This document shows positions 9,236 through 18,115 of a DNA stretch of 64,000 bases, piece after piece; position 1 is the stretch's first letter; every line of letters starts with the position of its first letter. The stretch is from Candidatus Iainarchaeum sp. (GTDB lineage: Archaea > Iainarchaeota > Iainarchaeia > Iainarchaeales > GCA-2688035): NCBI GenBank assembly GCA_017610205.1, contig JAFCCL010000003.1, forward strand, positions 62,001 to 126,000. The letters are read 5' to 3'. The position numbers were made by a program, and so were the translations under genes. The notes under the pieces are model-generated. The model worked only from the letters and a program-made list of their open reading frames with translations. It did no database searches and was not told the origin of the DNA.

Positions 9236-10528
9236 ATGGATCGAAAAAAACTTGAAGAACTTACTTCACCAAATGCTGCAAATGCAAAGAAATTAATGCT
9301 TCTTGGAAGCGGAGAACTTGGAAAAGAGATTGTAATTGAAGCAAAAAGGCTTGGCTTTAGTACTGTTGCTGTTGACAGATATCAGGGAGCGCCTGCCCAG
9401 CAGGTTGCTGACAAGTCTTACACTGGTTTGATGACAAACGCCGGCTTTTTGCGTTCGATTGTTGAAAAAGAAAAACCAGATTGTATAATTCCTGAAATTG
9501 AAGCAATAAACCTTGACCTGCTTTTTGATTTGGAAAAAGAGGGCTTTAATGTTATTCCAAATGCAAAAGCAACCCATACAACAATGCAAAGGGAAAGAAT
9601 CAGAAAAGTAATTGCAGAAGATGCTGGGGTTAAAACTTCAAAGTATGCTTATGCAGAATCCCTTGACGAATTAAAAGAAGCATGTGAAAAAGTAGGTTAT
9701 TCCTGCTGGGTAAAGGCAATGATGTCAAGTTCTGGTCATGGCTCTGCTTTTGTTAAAGGGCCTGAAGATATTGAAAAAGCTTACAAAATTGCAACAGAGG
9801 AAGGTCGTGTTAAAGGAGCAAGAATTATTGTTGAAGAACACGTTGACTTTGATATTGAGGTAACTGAACTTGCCGTAAGACATTTTAATGAAGACGGAAA
9901 AATTGTAACATCTTTTCCAAAGCCTGTTGGACATTATCAAATTGACGGCGATTACCACAGCAGCTGGCAGCCGGCAGAAGTAAGTGAGCTTGCAGAAAAA
10001 AGAATCTACGAAGCTGCCGGAAAGATTACCGGAGCGCTTGGAGGGCTTGGCTTGTTTGGATGCGAACTCTTTGTAAAAGGAGATGAAGTTTATGCAAACG
10101 AATGCAGTCCAAGGCCGCATGATACTGGAATGGTTACTTTTGTAACACACCAGCTTGGCTTTACTCAGGCAGGACTGCATGTAAGGGCAATAACTGGCCT
10201 GCCTGTTCCGGCAATTGAAGAAGATGGCTTCAGAAAGATTCCTGCTTTAACACCAGGGGCATCTCATGTTATATCCTGTCCAAGTGAAGGATATGATGCA
10301 ATGCTTGGCAATGTTTTCAATGCCACAAATGAATTAGGTGTTTCGTTGCTTTTCTTTGGAAAGCCAGAAGCACATGTTGGAAGAAGAATGGGTGTTGTTC
10401 TTGCAACAGCCAACAAGGTTGAGAATGCAAAGAAAAAGGCTGAAAGAGTTGCTCACAAAATTGAAATGCAAACAAGACAGGTTGCAGAGTGGAAAAAACA
10501 GCAGTTAAAAGAAAAACACATTCTTTAG
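9236..10528 (+). CDS. purT: Formate-dependent GAR transformylase (phosphoribosylglycinamide formyltransferase 2)
   Basis: PurT is an ATP-grasp enzyme that makes formyl-GAR from GAR, formate and ATP without folate. The 430-residue protein has LLGSGELGKE (substrate/nucleotide site, about residues 21-30), CIIPEIEAI, the ATP-grasp lysine region CWVKAMMSSSGHGS, the EEHVDFDIEVTEL strand and ANECSPRPHDTGMVT with metal-binding Glu/Asn. The start has a strong GGGGGG box 7 nt upstream. It lies between purN and purH and is probably cotranscribed. Having both PurN and PurT is redundant. Confidence 0.96.
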   Translation: MDRKKLEELTSPNAANAKKLMLLGSGELGKEIVIEAKRLGFSTVAVDRYQGAPAQQVADKSYTGLMTNAGFLRSIVEKEKPDCIIPEIEAINLDLLFDLEKEGFNVIPNAKATHTTMQRERIRKVIAEDAGVKTSKYAYAESLDELKEACEKVGYSCWVKAMMSSSGHGSAFVKGPEDIEKAYKIATEEGRVKGARIIVEEHVDFDIEVTELAVRHFNEDGKIVTSFPKPVGHYQIDGDYHSSWQPAEVSELAEKRIYEAAGKITGALGGLGLFGCELFVKGDEVYANECSPRPHDTGMVTFVTHQLGFTQAGLHVRAITGLPVPAIEEDGFRKIPALTPGASHVISCPSEGYDAMLGNVFNATNELGVSLLFFGKPEAHVGRRMGVVLATANKVENAKKKAERVAHKIEMQTRQVAEWKKQQLKEKHIL

Positions 10529-10540
10529 GAAATGTTTTGA

Positions 10541-12091
10541 ATGGACAAAAAGATTGCTTTAATATCTGTTTCAGATAAGTTCGGGCTTGGAGAATTTGCA
10601 AAAGGTCTTGAAGCAATTGGCTTTGAAATTGTTTCAACAGGCGGAACTGCAAAAGCAATTGAAAAAGAAGGCATAAAGGTAACTCAGGTTGAAGACCTTA
10701 CAGGCTTTCCTGAAATGCTGGATGGCCGGGTAAAAACACTTCATCCAAAAATTCACGCAGGCATTTTGGCAGACCGTTCCAAAAAAAAACATATGTCCAC
10801 AATCAAAAAGCACGGAATAAGAGAAATTGAGCTGGTTGTTGTAAACTTTTATCCTTTTAGGGAAACAATTTCAAAGAAAAACGTTTCATTGGAAGATGCA
10901 ATTGAAAATATTGACATTGGCGGCCCTACTTTAATAAGGGCTGCGGCAAAAAATAATGACACAGTGGCAGTTGTAACATCTTCTGACCAGTATGGAGATG
11001 TTTTGGCAGAATTAAACGAAAAGGGTGTGATTTCACCTGAAACAAGAAAAAGGCTTGCTGCAAAAGCCTTTGAATTAACTGCAGCATATGATGCAACAAT
11101 AAGCAATTTTCTGCATGACAGGTTCCTTTCTGGTGAAAAATTCCCACAAAGTTTAAGCCTTTCATTTGAAAAATCCCAGTCTTTGCGTTATGGAGAAAAT
11201 TGGCATCAGGAAGCCTGCTTTTACAAGGATGCTGTTTCAACTTCGTGCGGAATTGGAGCCGCAGAACAGTTGCATGGAAAGGAAATTAGCTTTAACAATA
11301 TTAATGATGCAAATGCTGCAATTGAATTGGTTAAAGAATTTGAAGAGCCGGCTGTTGTAATAATAAAGCATGCAAACCCCTGTGGTACCGCTGTCAATGC
11401 AGTGCTTTCTGTTGCTTTTAAGAATGCTCTTGCCTGTGACAGTACAAGTGCTTTTGGAAGCGTAATTGCTTTAAACCAAGAATGCGATGTTGCTACCGCA
11501 GAACAGATTACTTCTTTCTTCAATGAAATAGTTATTGCCCCTTCATTTGAGAAAAAGGCTTTGGCGGTTTTGAAGAAGAAAAAGAATCTTAGAATACTGC
11601 TTTTGCCTTGTTTAGGAAAGAAGAAGACAGAACCAGGGCTTGAAGTTAAGGCTGTTGAAGGCGGAATTTTGGTTCAAACCAAGGACTCGTTGCTATTAAA
11701 TGACGGGGAGTTAAAGGTTGTGTCAAAGAGAAAGCCTTCTGAGAAAGAAATGAATGATCTTTTGTTTGGATGGAAGATTGCAAAGCACACTAAAAGCAAT
11801 GCAATTGTTCTAGTCAAAGATCTTGCATCTGTTGGCGTTGGTGCAGGGCAAATGTCAAGGATTGATGCTACTGAGATTGCTGTGAAGAAAAGCAATGGAA
11901 AGCACAAGGGCGCAGTTCTTGCATCAGATGCCTTTTTTCCCTTCCGTGACAATGTTGACCTTGCAGCCAAGTCAGGCATTACTGCAATTATAGCTCCTGG
12001 TGGCTCTGTAAAAGACGAAGAAGTAATCAAGGCTGCAGACGAGCATGGAATTGCAATGGTTTTTACCGAAATAAGGCATTTTAAGCACTAG
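10541..12091 (+). CDS. purH: Bifunctional AICAR transformylase / IMP cyclohydrolase
   Basis: PurH formylates AICAR with 10-formyl-THF and closes the ring to IMP, finishing the pathway. The N-terminal cyclohydrolase domain (about 1-190) shows ALISVSDK, VSTGGTAKAI, DGRVKTLHPKIHAGIL and IDIGGPTLIRAAAKN. The transformylase domain has the catalytic KHANPCGTAV segment near residue 275, ASDAFFPF and the late IIAPGGSVKDEEV. The 516-residue length is the usual bifunctional size. Many archaea lack this enzyme and use PurP/PurO instead, so a bacterial-type PurH is notable. It starts 12 nt after purT. Confidence 0.97.
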   Translation: MDKKIALISVSDKFGLGEFAKGLEAIGFEIVSTGGTAKAIEKEGIKVTQVEDLTGFPEMLDGRVKTLHPKIHAGILADRSKKKHMSTIKKHGIREIELVVVNFYPFRETISKKNVSLEDAIENIDIGGPTLIRAAAKNNDTVAVVTSSDQYGDVLAELNEKGVISPETRKRLAAKAFELTAAYDATISNFLHDRFLSGEKFPQSLSLSFEKSQSLRYGENWHQEACFYKDAVSTSCGIGAAEQLHGKEISFNNINDANAAIELVKEFEEPAVVIIKHANPCGTAVNAVLSVAFKNALACDSTSAFGSVIALNQECDVATAEQITSFFNEIVIAPSFEKKALAVLKKKKNLRILLLPCLGKKKTEPGLEVKAVEGGILVQTKDSLLLNDGELKVVSKRKPSEKEMNDLLFGWKIAKHTKSNAIVLVKDLASVGVGAGQMSRIDATEIAVKKSNGKHKGAVLASDAFFPFRDNVDLAAKSGITAIIAPGGSVKDEEVIKAADEHGIAMVFTEIRHFKH

Positions 12092-12138
12092 TTTTTTAAA
12101 GAATGAACCCGCAATATTTTTGTATGGTTTATTTTTTC

Positions 12139-12558
12139 ATGGCAAACAAGCCAAAACTTCAAAAGCCAAAGAAGCCAAAGGTTTCAAAACACGTTTTAAC
12201 TTCTGAAAAGATTGCCCGCCTTGCAAGGCTGCAACATGCTGAAAAAATAAGGGCTAACAAAATCGGGAATGAATTTAAACAATCTCTTCTTGCCAAAAAA
12301 ATTTCAAAAGAAGTTGAGAATTTGACAAATGAAGTGGAACTGTTGCTTGCCATGAGAAAATTAGAGCAAAGCGCAATTAATGATGCAAAAATAAAAGCTC
12401 TTCTTATAAAAGGCGCTAAAAAAAATTTGGCTTTCTTTAAAAAATTGCTTAATTTTGCTGTTTCAAAAAATGCAAACCACAAATACCTTGAGCACCTTAG
12501 AGAGAATATAACTGAGGCTCTAGAGCATGTTGAAAATGCGGAGAATTTTAAGTTTTAG
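12139..12558 (+). CDS. Hypothetical basic, helical protein
   Basis: A protein of 139 residues with a Lys/Pro-rich N-terminal tail (about 1-20) followed by mostly amphipathic helices, including a long charged helix at about 20-65. No family recognised. I start at ATG 12139 instead of the ATG at 12103 because the upstream 12 residues are hydrophobic and unlike the rest. The last codons overlap the end of convergent purD by 4 nt. The fold could be a small nucleic-acid-binding or ribosome-associated protein, but this is only from composition. Confidence 0.6.
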   Translation: MANKPKLQKPKKPKVSKHVLTSEKIARLARLQHAEKIRANKIGNEFKQSLLAKKISKEVENLTNEVELLLAMRKLEQSAINDAKIKALLIKGAKKNLAFFKKLLNFAVSKNANHKYLEHLRENITEALEHVENAENFKF

Positions 12559-13832
12559 CCCTTCCTGTTCAATGCCTTTTGTCCAATGTCTTTTCTAAAC
12601 TGCATTCCTTCAAAGGAAATTTTTTCAACTGCTTTGTAGGCGTTGTCAATTGATTCCTTGATTGTGTTTCCGCTTGCTGTAATTCCAAGAACTCTTCCTC
12701 CGTTTGTAACAACCTTTCCGTTGTCTGCTTTTGTTCCTGCGTGGAAGACAATTGTTTCAGTGATTTTTGAATCCTTTTCAAGCCCTGTAATTTCTTTTCC
12801 TTTTTCGTATTTTCCAGGATAGCCTCCTGATGCCATAATAATGCAACAGTATGCTTTTTGGCTCCATTTAACTTCCTGTTCTGCAAGATTTCCTTCAATG
12901 CATGCCTGCATTATTGAAATTAAGTCAGAGTCAAGCCTTGGAAGAATAACTTGTGTTTCAGGGTCTCCAAAGCGACAGTTGAATTCAACAATTTTTGGCC
13001 CTGTTTTTGAAATCATTAACCCTGCATAAAGAATGCCTTTGAATTCCCTTCCTTCTTTTGCCATTGCATCAACTGTTGGCTGCATTATTTCTTTCAAAAT
13101 GCGTTGTTCCATTTCTTTTGTTACAATTGGTGCAGGAGAGTATGCCCCCATTCCTCCTGTATTTGGCCCCTTGTCGTTGTCAAAAATTCTTTTGTGGTCC
13201 TGGCTTGAAACCATTGGCTTGATGTTTTTTCCGTCTGTAAAAACAAGATAGCTTGCTTCTTCTCCCAAAAGCTTTTCTTCGAGTACGATTTTGCTTCCTG
13301 CTTCTCCAAACCTTTTGTCAGTCATCATTTCATCAATTGCTTTTTCTGCTTCTTCAATTGTTTCGGCTACAACAACTCCTTTTCCTGCTGCAAGGCCGTC
13401 TGCTTTTACTACAACTGGTGCTTCTTTTTCTTGCAGGTATTGTTTTGCTTTTTCTGCGTTGTCAAAGGCGGCATATTCTGCACTTGGAATTCCATATTTT
13501 TTCAGCAGGTCTCTTGTAAAAAGCTTGCTTCCTTCAATTGCAGCTGCCTTTTTGCTTGGGCCAAATGCATTAATTCCTTTTTCCTGCAAAAAATCCACAA
13601 TGCCTTCAACAAGCGGGTTTTCGGGTCCGACAAACACCAGTCCGATTTCTTCTTTTTTTGCGAATTCTGCAATTTTTTCAAATTCGTCAACTTTTATGTC
13701 AACGTTTTCTCCAACAAGTGCTGTTCCTGCATTGCCTGGTGCAATAAAGACTTTTTCTGCAAGAGGGCTTTGCATTAGCTTTCTTGCAACAGCATGCTCT
13801 CTTCCTCCGTTTCCAATTACCAAAATTTTCAT
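12555..13832 (-). CDS. purD: Phosphoribosylamine-glycine ligase (GAR synthetase)
   Basis: PurD makes GAR, the substrate of PurN and PurT, from phosphoribosylamine, glycine and ATP. The protein has the N-terminal ILVIGNGGREHA, FVGPENPLVEG, the ATP-grasp region PVVVKADGLAAGKGV near residue 145, and the signature CRFGDPETQ near 285. I start at ATG 13832, 7 nt after a GGGGG ribosome binding site (complement of 13840-13845), giving 425 residues. An upstream in-frame ATG at 13856 would run through that site. It is convergent with the purN-purT-purH block. Confidence 0.96.
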   Translation of the reverse strand: MKILVIGNGGREHAVARKLMQSPLAEKVFIAPGNAGTALVGENVDIKVDEFEKIAEFAKKEEIGLVFVGPENPLVEGIVDFLQEKGINAFGPSKKAAAIEGSKLFTRDLLKKYGIPSAEYAAFDNAEKAKQYLQEKEAPVVVKADGLAAGKGVVVAETIEEAEKAIDEMMTDKRFGEAGSKIVLEEKLLGEEASYLVFTDGKNIKPMVSSQDHKRIFDNDKGPNTGGMGAYSPAPIVTKEMEQRILKEIMQPTVDAMAKEGREFKGILYAGLMISKTGPKIVEFNCRFGDPETQVILPRLDSDLISIMQACIEGNLAEQEVKWSQKAYCCIIMASGGYPGKYEKGKEITGLEKDSKITETIVFHAGTKADNGKVVTNGGRVLGITASGNTIKESIDNAYKAVEKISFEGMQFRKDIGQKALNRKG

Positions 13833-13926
13833 GCAATTACCCCCTAAGAAAAACATTTATACAATTACTCTATGAAAACAATCCAACTTCAAAGTTATTT
13901 TAATTCTTACCGCTCTCCATTTTTGT

Positions 13927-14577
13927 ATGAAAGCAGCAATTCTTGACTTTGACGGTGTAATTGCTGACACCCTCCAATTAAATTTTGAGGTAAAGAAAGC
14001 AGCTTTCCTGCCCTATGGTGTTGAGCTAACCCTTAAAGAATTCATTGACATTTGGGTTAGCCCTGAAAAGGGAAAGGAGGGAACACCCTACTTTGTTAAA
14101 TTAAAGAATCTTTCAATTGACCCTTTTGAAAGCCGGGCAAAACAGCGAAAGGCTTTTCGGGAATTGTACTGTGGAAAAGTGGGTTTGCTGCCTGGTGCCC
14201 TTGAACTAATTGGTTTGTTGAAGAAAAAAGGCCTGCCTCTTGCAATTGTTTCTTCAAACTTCAAGCCAAACATAGAGCTTCTTTTGGAAAACTTTAATTT
14301 GGCAAAAGAGTTTTGTTTTGTCCTTGGCTTTGATGATTTTGAAAGGCACAAGCCATTTCCAGATGCCTATCTTGCGGCGGTTAAAAGGCTTGGTTTTCAG
14401 GCAAAAGATGTTTTGGTTTTTGAGGATGCTGACACAGGTGTTGAAAGTGCAAAAACAGCCGGCTGCAGCTGCATTGCTATTCCAAACAGGTTTACTGAAA
14501 GGGGAGATTTTGGCAAAGCGGATCTTGTGCTCAAAAGCCTTTTGGAAATTGATGAAAAAGTTCTTGCATTGTTTTAA
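13927..14577 (+). CDS. HAD-superfamily phosphatase / phosphomutase-like hydrolase
   Basis: A cytoplasmic haloacid-dehalogenase-family protein of 216 residues. Motif I is LDFDGVIADT with the nucleophile Asp at about residue 7 and acid/base Asp at 9. Motif II is IVSSN near 100, motif III includes the Lys of RHKPFPD near 142, and motif IV is FEDADTGVESA. A helical cap of about 80 residues lies between motifs I and II (subfamily I cap). Substrate is unknown; phosphoglycolate, beta-phosphoglucomutase or sugar phosphatase activities are all possible. It is divergent from purD with a 94 nt gap holding both promoters. Confidence 0.82.
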   Translation: MKAAILDFDGVIADTLQLNFEVKKAAFLPYGVELTLKEFIDIWVSPEKGKEGTPYFVKLKNLSIDPFESRAKQRKAFRELYCGKVGLLPGALELIGLLKKKGLPLAIVSSNFKPNIELLLENFNLAKEFCFVLGFDDFERHKPFPDAYLAAVKRLGFQAKDVLVFEDADTGVESAKTAGCSCIAIPNRFTERGDFGKADLVLKSLLEIDEKVLALF

Positions 14578-14583
14578 TGCCTA

Positions 14584-15144
14584 TTACTTGCACCTTATTG
14601 TTTCTTTGTCTGTTATAACAATATCCATTTTTACATCGTGGCTTTCAGTTGGAATGCTTTCCTCTAAATTTTCTTCAAAGCACAGTCCAACTAATGGGGT
14701 TTTTGTGCTGGTTTTTCGCAAAAGCGAGTCATAGAACCCCATGCCTCTTCCAATTCTTGAGCCGGCTTTGTCAAAGGCAACACCTGGAATTATAATCAGG
14801 TCAATTTCTTTTGATTCCACTGGCTTTTGGGTTTTTGGCTCAAAAAGCCCCTGTGTTGTTTCTTTAAGCTCTTCCAGTGAATTAATTTCTCTTGGAACCA
14901 TTGCTCTTTTTTCAAAATTTGTTGCAGGCAAAGCAACTCTTTTTTCAAGCGCTATGGCTTTTTCTATTAGCTTGTTTGTTTCAACCTCGTTGTTTACACC
15001 GTAGTATAGAATAATGCATTTTGCTTTTTTAAATTCGGGCAATTCTTCTACAAGTTTTTGAATTGCATTGCTTTTTTCTTCAATTTCTTTTTTGGAAAGG
15101 CTGTTTCTTTTTGCAAGATTTTTCAGCCTTGTTATTTGTTTCAT
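14584..15144 (-). CDS. 5-formyltetrahydrofolate cyclo-ligase
   Basis: The enzyme converts 5-formyl-THF to 5,10-methenyl-THF with ATP and so recovers a stored folate for the FolD cycle. The 186-residue protein carries a basic N-terminus (KRNSLSKKE), the VALPATN segment near 95, and the family signature IIPGVAFDKAGSRIGRGMGF, with FYD following, near residues 131-153. Length is typical. It is convergent with the HAD gene (6 nt gap). Along with folC, folD, purN and purH it supports real use of tetrahydrofolate. Confidence 0.92.
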   Translation of the reverse strand: MKQITRLKNLAKRNSLSKKEIEEKSNAIQKLVEELPEFKKAKCIILYYGVNNEVETNKLIEKAIALEKRVALPATNFEKRAMVPREINSLEELKETTQGLFEPKTQKPVESKEIDLIIIPGVAFDKAGSRIGRGMGFYDSLLRKTSTKTPLVGLCFEENLEESIPTESHDVKMDIVITDKETIRCK

Positions 15145-15226
15145 GTCAGTATTCAGCTGAAAAAGATTTAATAATCCTTCAGAAGTTTTTTTTTAATTCT
15201 TCTTAGAATTTGGCTTTTAGGTTTTT

Positions 15227-15424
15227 TTATTCTTCGTAGAATTCGTCAAAGTCTGTTTCTTCCATGGCTTTTTCTTTTGAGACTCTGAGTTTTGGCTTGC
15301 CTTCGTTTACTTCTATGACTAGTTCAAGATTGCATTCAGAGCAATTTAACAGATCTCCTTCATCAAAGTCCTCGAGCTCTATTTCAAACGTTCCTCCACA
15401 TTCCGGACATCGTACTTTTTTCAT
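15227..15424 (-). CDS. LysW-like small zinc-ribbon protein
   Basis: A 65-residue acidic protein starting with a zinc ribbon: CPECGG near residues 5-10 and CSECNL near 27-32. This is the layout of LysW-type amino-group carrier and related zinc-ribbon proteins. LysW carriers end in an EDWGE-like tail whose last Glu carries the substrate; this one ends in DEFYEE, acidic with a terminal Glu but not that motif. No lys/arg biosynthesis gene is adjacent. ATG 15424 is chosen because GGGTG lies 8 nt upstream; a longer frame starts 39 nt earlier. Confidence 0.68.
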   Translation of the reverse strand: MKKVRCPECGGTFEIELEDFDEGDLLNCSECNLELVIEVNEGKPKLRVSKEKAMEETDFDEFYEE

Positions 15425-15573
15425 GCTTTTGTCACCCTTTTTGGTAAGATTTTTTTCCACCATAAATTCTTTTAAAGTTTAGCTTTTTTCAAAAAAAGGG
15501 TTAATTTTGAAACTGTACTGAATTAATTGTTTTTTTTGGGGGGTTGTATTTGCGATTTTCTAATTTTTTTGGG

Positions 15574-16161
15574 TTATATTGGCAGAATTCCGAAAATAAG
15601 CAGGATTACTGCTGCAAGTACGAGGGCTGTAAATGCTCTTGTGCCAGTAACTTTTCTAATGCATTTGTAGAGAATGAAGATGCCTAATACAGTCAATGCT
15701 ATTGCTATGATTAATGCTATTGCAAAAAATGCCAGGTTTACTGAGGCCGGATTTGCTGCAATAAACTCGCCTATTTGGTTTGCATTTTCTGCAGTTGCTG
15801 CAAATTCAATTGCTTCCGGTGAAAATACTAAATTTATTGTCAGAAGCGAAAGTATGATGATTGTAAGTGACACAATTTGCAAAAGGGAAACTGCTGAAAG
15901 AACTTTTAAAAGCTGGCCTTTTTCTTTTTTTCCGTTGAAAATTATTCCAAGAGCGTAAACTATGAGGCCGAGAATAAAGAATGTTACGTATGCCAAAACA
16001 ATTTGGTAAATTGCATATCCTGAAATGTCAATCCCATAAAGCATTTGGCCTCCGAGGAATGCAACTGAAGGCAAAAGCACCAACACAAGGGCAATTGCCA
16101 AATTTGGCTTTTCAAAAGCTGATTCAACAGCCTTTCCTGGCTTAAAAATGTTAATATTCAT
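15574..16161 (-). CDS. Yip1-domain-like membrane protein
   Basis: A 195-residue integral membrane protein with about five hydrophobic helices and short loops. The order (an N-terminal FKPGKAVESAFEKPN segment, then helices with GYAIYQIVLAY and a cytoplasmic FNGKKEKGQ loop before the third helix) resembles Yip1-domain proteins of archaea. Function in prokaryotes is not established. It stands alone between the LysW-like gene and tyrS. Confidence 0.65.
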   Translation of the reverse strand: MNINIFKPGKAVESAFEKPNLAIALVLVLLPSVAFLGGQMLYGIDISGYAIYQIVLAYVTFFILGLIVYALGIIFNGKKEKGQLLKVLSAVSLLQIVSLTIIILSLLTINLVFSPEAIEFAATAENANQIGEFIAANPASVNLAFFAIALIIAIALTVLGIFILYKCIRKVTGTRAFTALVLAAVILLIFGILPI

Positions 16162-16215
16162 CTGCTATATATATGGAATTGCAGTATTTAAAACTAACTA
16201 AGAAGCAGTTTTTTT

Positions 16216-17286
16216 CTATCTTGTAACCTTCATTTCCTGAACCTTTTCAAGAAGCTGTTTTGGCTTTCCTTTTGCAAAATGCTTTCTTACAGGTTCCAAA
16301 AGCTTGTTGATGTATCCTGCTGTTGCGTTCTTCAAATCCATCGGGTGCAATTTTCCTGCTACAAAGTCCTTTTCCAAATCCAAATAGTTGCAGTATTCAA
16401 CATTTCCACCGAACTTTGCAGGGCGTTCAATTTTCATTTTTGGAAACTTTTCAAACACAATATATTTGCAGTACTCCAAAACAGGGTTTTCTTCAGCCTG
16501 CTTTTCAGGACAGTAGGCCTTGTTTATTTTTCTTTTAACTTCTTCTTCGGCGTCGGTCATAAAAATTGCTGAATCTGGATTGCTTTTGCTCATCTTCATT
16601 GCAATTGACCTTTCAACACCTGTTCCCTCTGCTTTTGGTTTTTGCAAACCCATTAGCATATGGTGGCTTACTACAACCGGCTTCCAAAATCCAAGCTTTG
16701 GACCAACTTCTCTTGCAAGCATGTTTACTTTTCTCTGGTCCATCCCAAGCTGTGTAATGTCGCATTTTAAGTGAAAAATGTCTGCTGCCTGCATGCACGG
16801 GTAAATTATTTGCGAAGCGCTTAATGCCTCGCTTTCGCTTCTGCCCATTATCTGGCTGCATCTAACAATCCTTTTTACTGTGTTGTTTATTGCCAGGTCC
16901 ATAACGGTTTTCCAATAATCTGAATTTTTTACAAGTTTGCTTGCCCAAACAAATTCAACTTTTTTTGTGTCAAGTCCGCATGCCTTCCAAACTTCAATCA
17001 AATACTTCCCTGCCACTTGAATGTCATCCAAGTTTCCTCCGAGTTTTTTGTTTGCCATTGCATGCCAGTCTGCAACAAGCATTTTGAAAGAGCAGCCTGC
17101 CCTGAGCATTTTTTCAATATTTACTGCCCTTAAAAGCCCTTGGGCAATGTGAACCTGGCCAGAGGGCTCAAAACCGTCGTATGCCACTGGCTTTTTCTTT
17201 TTTGAAAGCAGTGCCCTCAAATCTTCTTCTGTAATTATTTCTTCGCCAACCTCTTTAATGAGTGCAATTCTTTTATCCAAGTCCAT
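16216..17286 (-). CDS. tyrS: Tyrosyl-tRNA synthetase, archaeal type
   Basis: This class I synthetase charges tRNA-Tyr. The 356-residue protein has YDGFEPSGQVHIAQGLL (HIGH-like HIAQ near residue 45), the tyrosine-pocket region with YPCMQAADIFHL near 165, GMDQRKVNMLARE near 185 and the KMSKSNPDSAIF loop near 230. These are features of the archaeal/eukaryotic TyrRS form. It is divergent from ribL with a 69 nt intergenic region. Confidence 0.95.
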   Translation of the reverse strand: MDLDKRIALIKEVGEEIITEEDLRALLSKKKKPVAYDGFEPSGQVHIAQGLLRAVNIEKMLRAGCSFKMLVADWHAMANKKLGGNLDDIQVAGKYLIEVWKACGLDTKKVEFVWASKLVKNSDYWKTVMDLAINNTVKRIVRCSQIMGRSESEALSASQIIYPCMQAADIFHLKCDITQLGMDQRKVNMLAREVGPKLGFWKPVVVSHHMLMGLQKPKAEGTGVERSIAMKMSKSNPDSAIFMTDAEEEVKRKINKAYCPEKQAEENPVLEYCKYIVFEKFPKMKIERPAKFGGNVEYCNYLDLEKDFVAGKLHPMDLKNATAGYINKLLEPVRKHFAKGKPKQLLEKVQEMKVTR

Positions 17287-17355
17287 TAAAAACCACTAAA
17301 TTATATTAAGTTAGAAGTATTTATAAGTATTCAATTGCAAAGCAGGTGTTTTTGT

Positions 17356-17766
17356 TTGGGTTGTGTAATGGCTTTTGGAACGTTTGACATTTTGCATCCT
17401 GGTCACAAGTTTTACTTAAAACAGGCAAAAAAGCTTGGTGGAAAGCTTGTTGTGGTTGTTGCAAGGGACAAAAATGTGCTGGAGGTCAAAGGAAAAAAGG
17501 CTTTGAATAATGAAAATGACAGGCTTGCTTTTGTAACGCATTTAAGCTTTGTTGACCAGGCTGTTTTGGGCGACAGGGAGTTGCGAAAATGGGCTGTTGT
17601 AAAGCGCTTTCACCCTGTAACAATTGCCTTGGGCTATGACCAGTGGGCAAGCATTCTGAGTTTGAGAAAAGAGCTTGCAAAAATTGGCTTAAATCCCAAA
17701 ATTGTTAGAATAAAGGCGTTTAAGCCAAAGAAAAACAAATCCAGTTTGCTGAAGAAATCCTCCTAA
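17356..17766 (+). CDS. ribL: FAD synthetase, archaeal RibL-type cytidylyltransferase-fold protein
   Basis: RibL adenylylates FMN to FAD in archaea. The ~136-residue protein begins VMAFGTFDILHPGHKFYL, with the nucleotidyltransferase HxGH motif (HPGH), continues AKKLGGKLVVVVARD and ends with ALGYDQ and a Lys-rich tail. This is the RibL/TagD layout. TTG 17356 is 7 nt after AGGTG; an upstream TTG at 17335 lacks such a site. A riboflavin kinase is not in the window. The ECF transporter 350 nt downstream might supply riboflavin. Confidence 0.82.
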   Translation: MGCVMAFGTFDILHPGHKFYLKQAKKLGGKLVVVVARDKNVLEVKGKKALNNENDRLAFVTHLSFVDQAVLGDRELRKWAVVKRFHPVTIALGYDQWASILSLRKELAKIGLNPKIVRIKAFKPKKNKSSLLKKSS

Positions 17767-18020
17767 TTTGTTGTGGGGGTAACCTCTTTCTTTCTTCTGA
17801 TTTCCATCCAGCCAAAGAAAGCTAGTACTAGGTAATAAACCGATATTCCCAAAACTGCCAGAAAAAGCATGCCAAAGAGTTCTGCCCAGGTCTGTTCTTC
17901 TACTCCGCCTGAAGCAATGCTTAATGTTGCCATAACAAAAGAACCGCCCATTGAAAAGAACATTAGTATAAGTCCGCTTCTTGAAAGAAGCCTTATTGTT
18001 TTATTGCTTATCGGCTGCAT
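17763..18020 (-). CDS. Small two-helix membrane protein
   Basis: An 85-residue protein with two predicted transmembrane helices (about 10-32 and 45-68) and a basic C-terminus. No family recognised. ATG 18020 is used because the longer frame from 18110 would overlap the promoter of the divergent ECF gene and lacks a binding site. Its stop overlaps the end of ribL by 4 nt on the other strand. AAGGG lies about 11 nt upstream, a loose spacing. Confidence 0.5.
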   Translation of the reverse strand: MQPISNKTIRLLSRSGLILMFFSMGGSFVMATLSIASGGVEEQTWAELFGMLFLAVLGISVYYLVLAFFGWMEIRRKKEVTPTTN

Positions 18021-18115
18021 AGTAAACAAATGCCCTTCAAATATAAAAAAACAGAGGTAACCCATTTTTGTTACGCATAACGTTTTTAAGTAGTTGCTAT
18101 TGTTTTTCATTTGTT

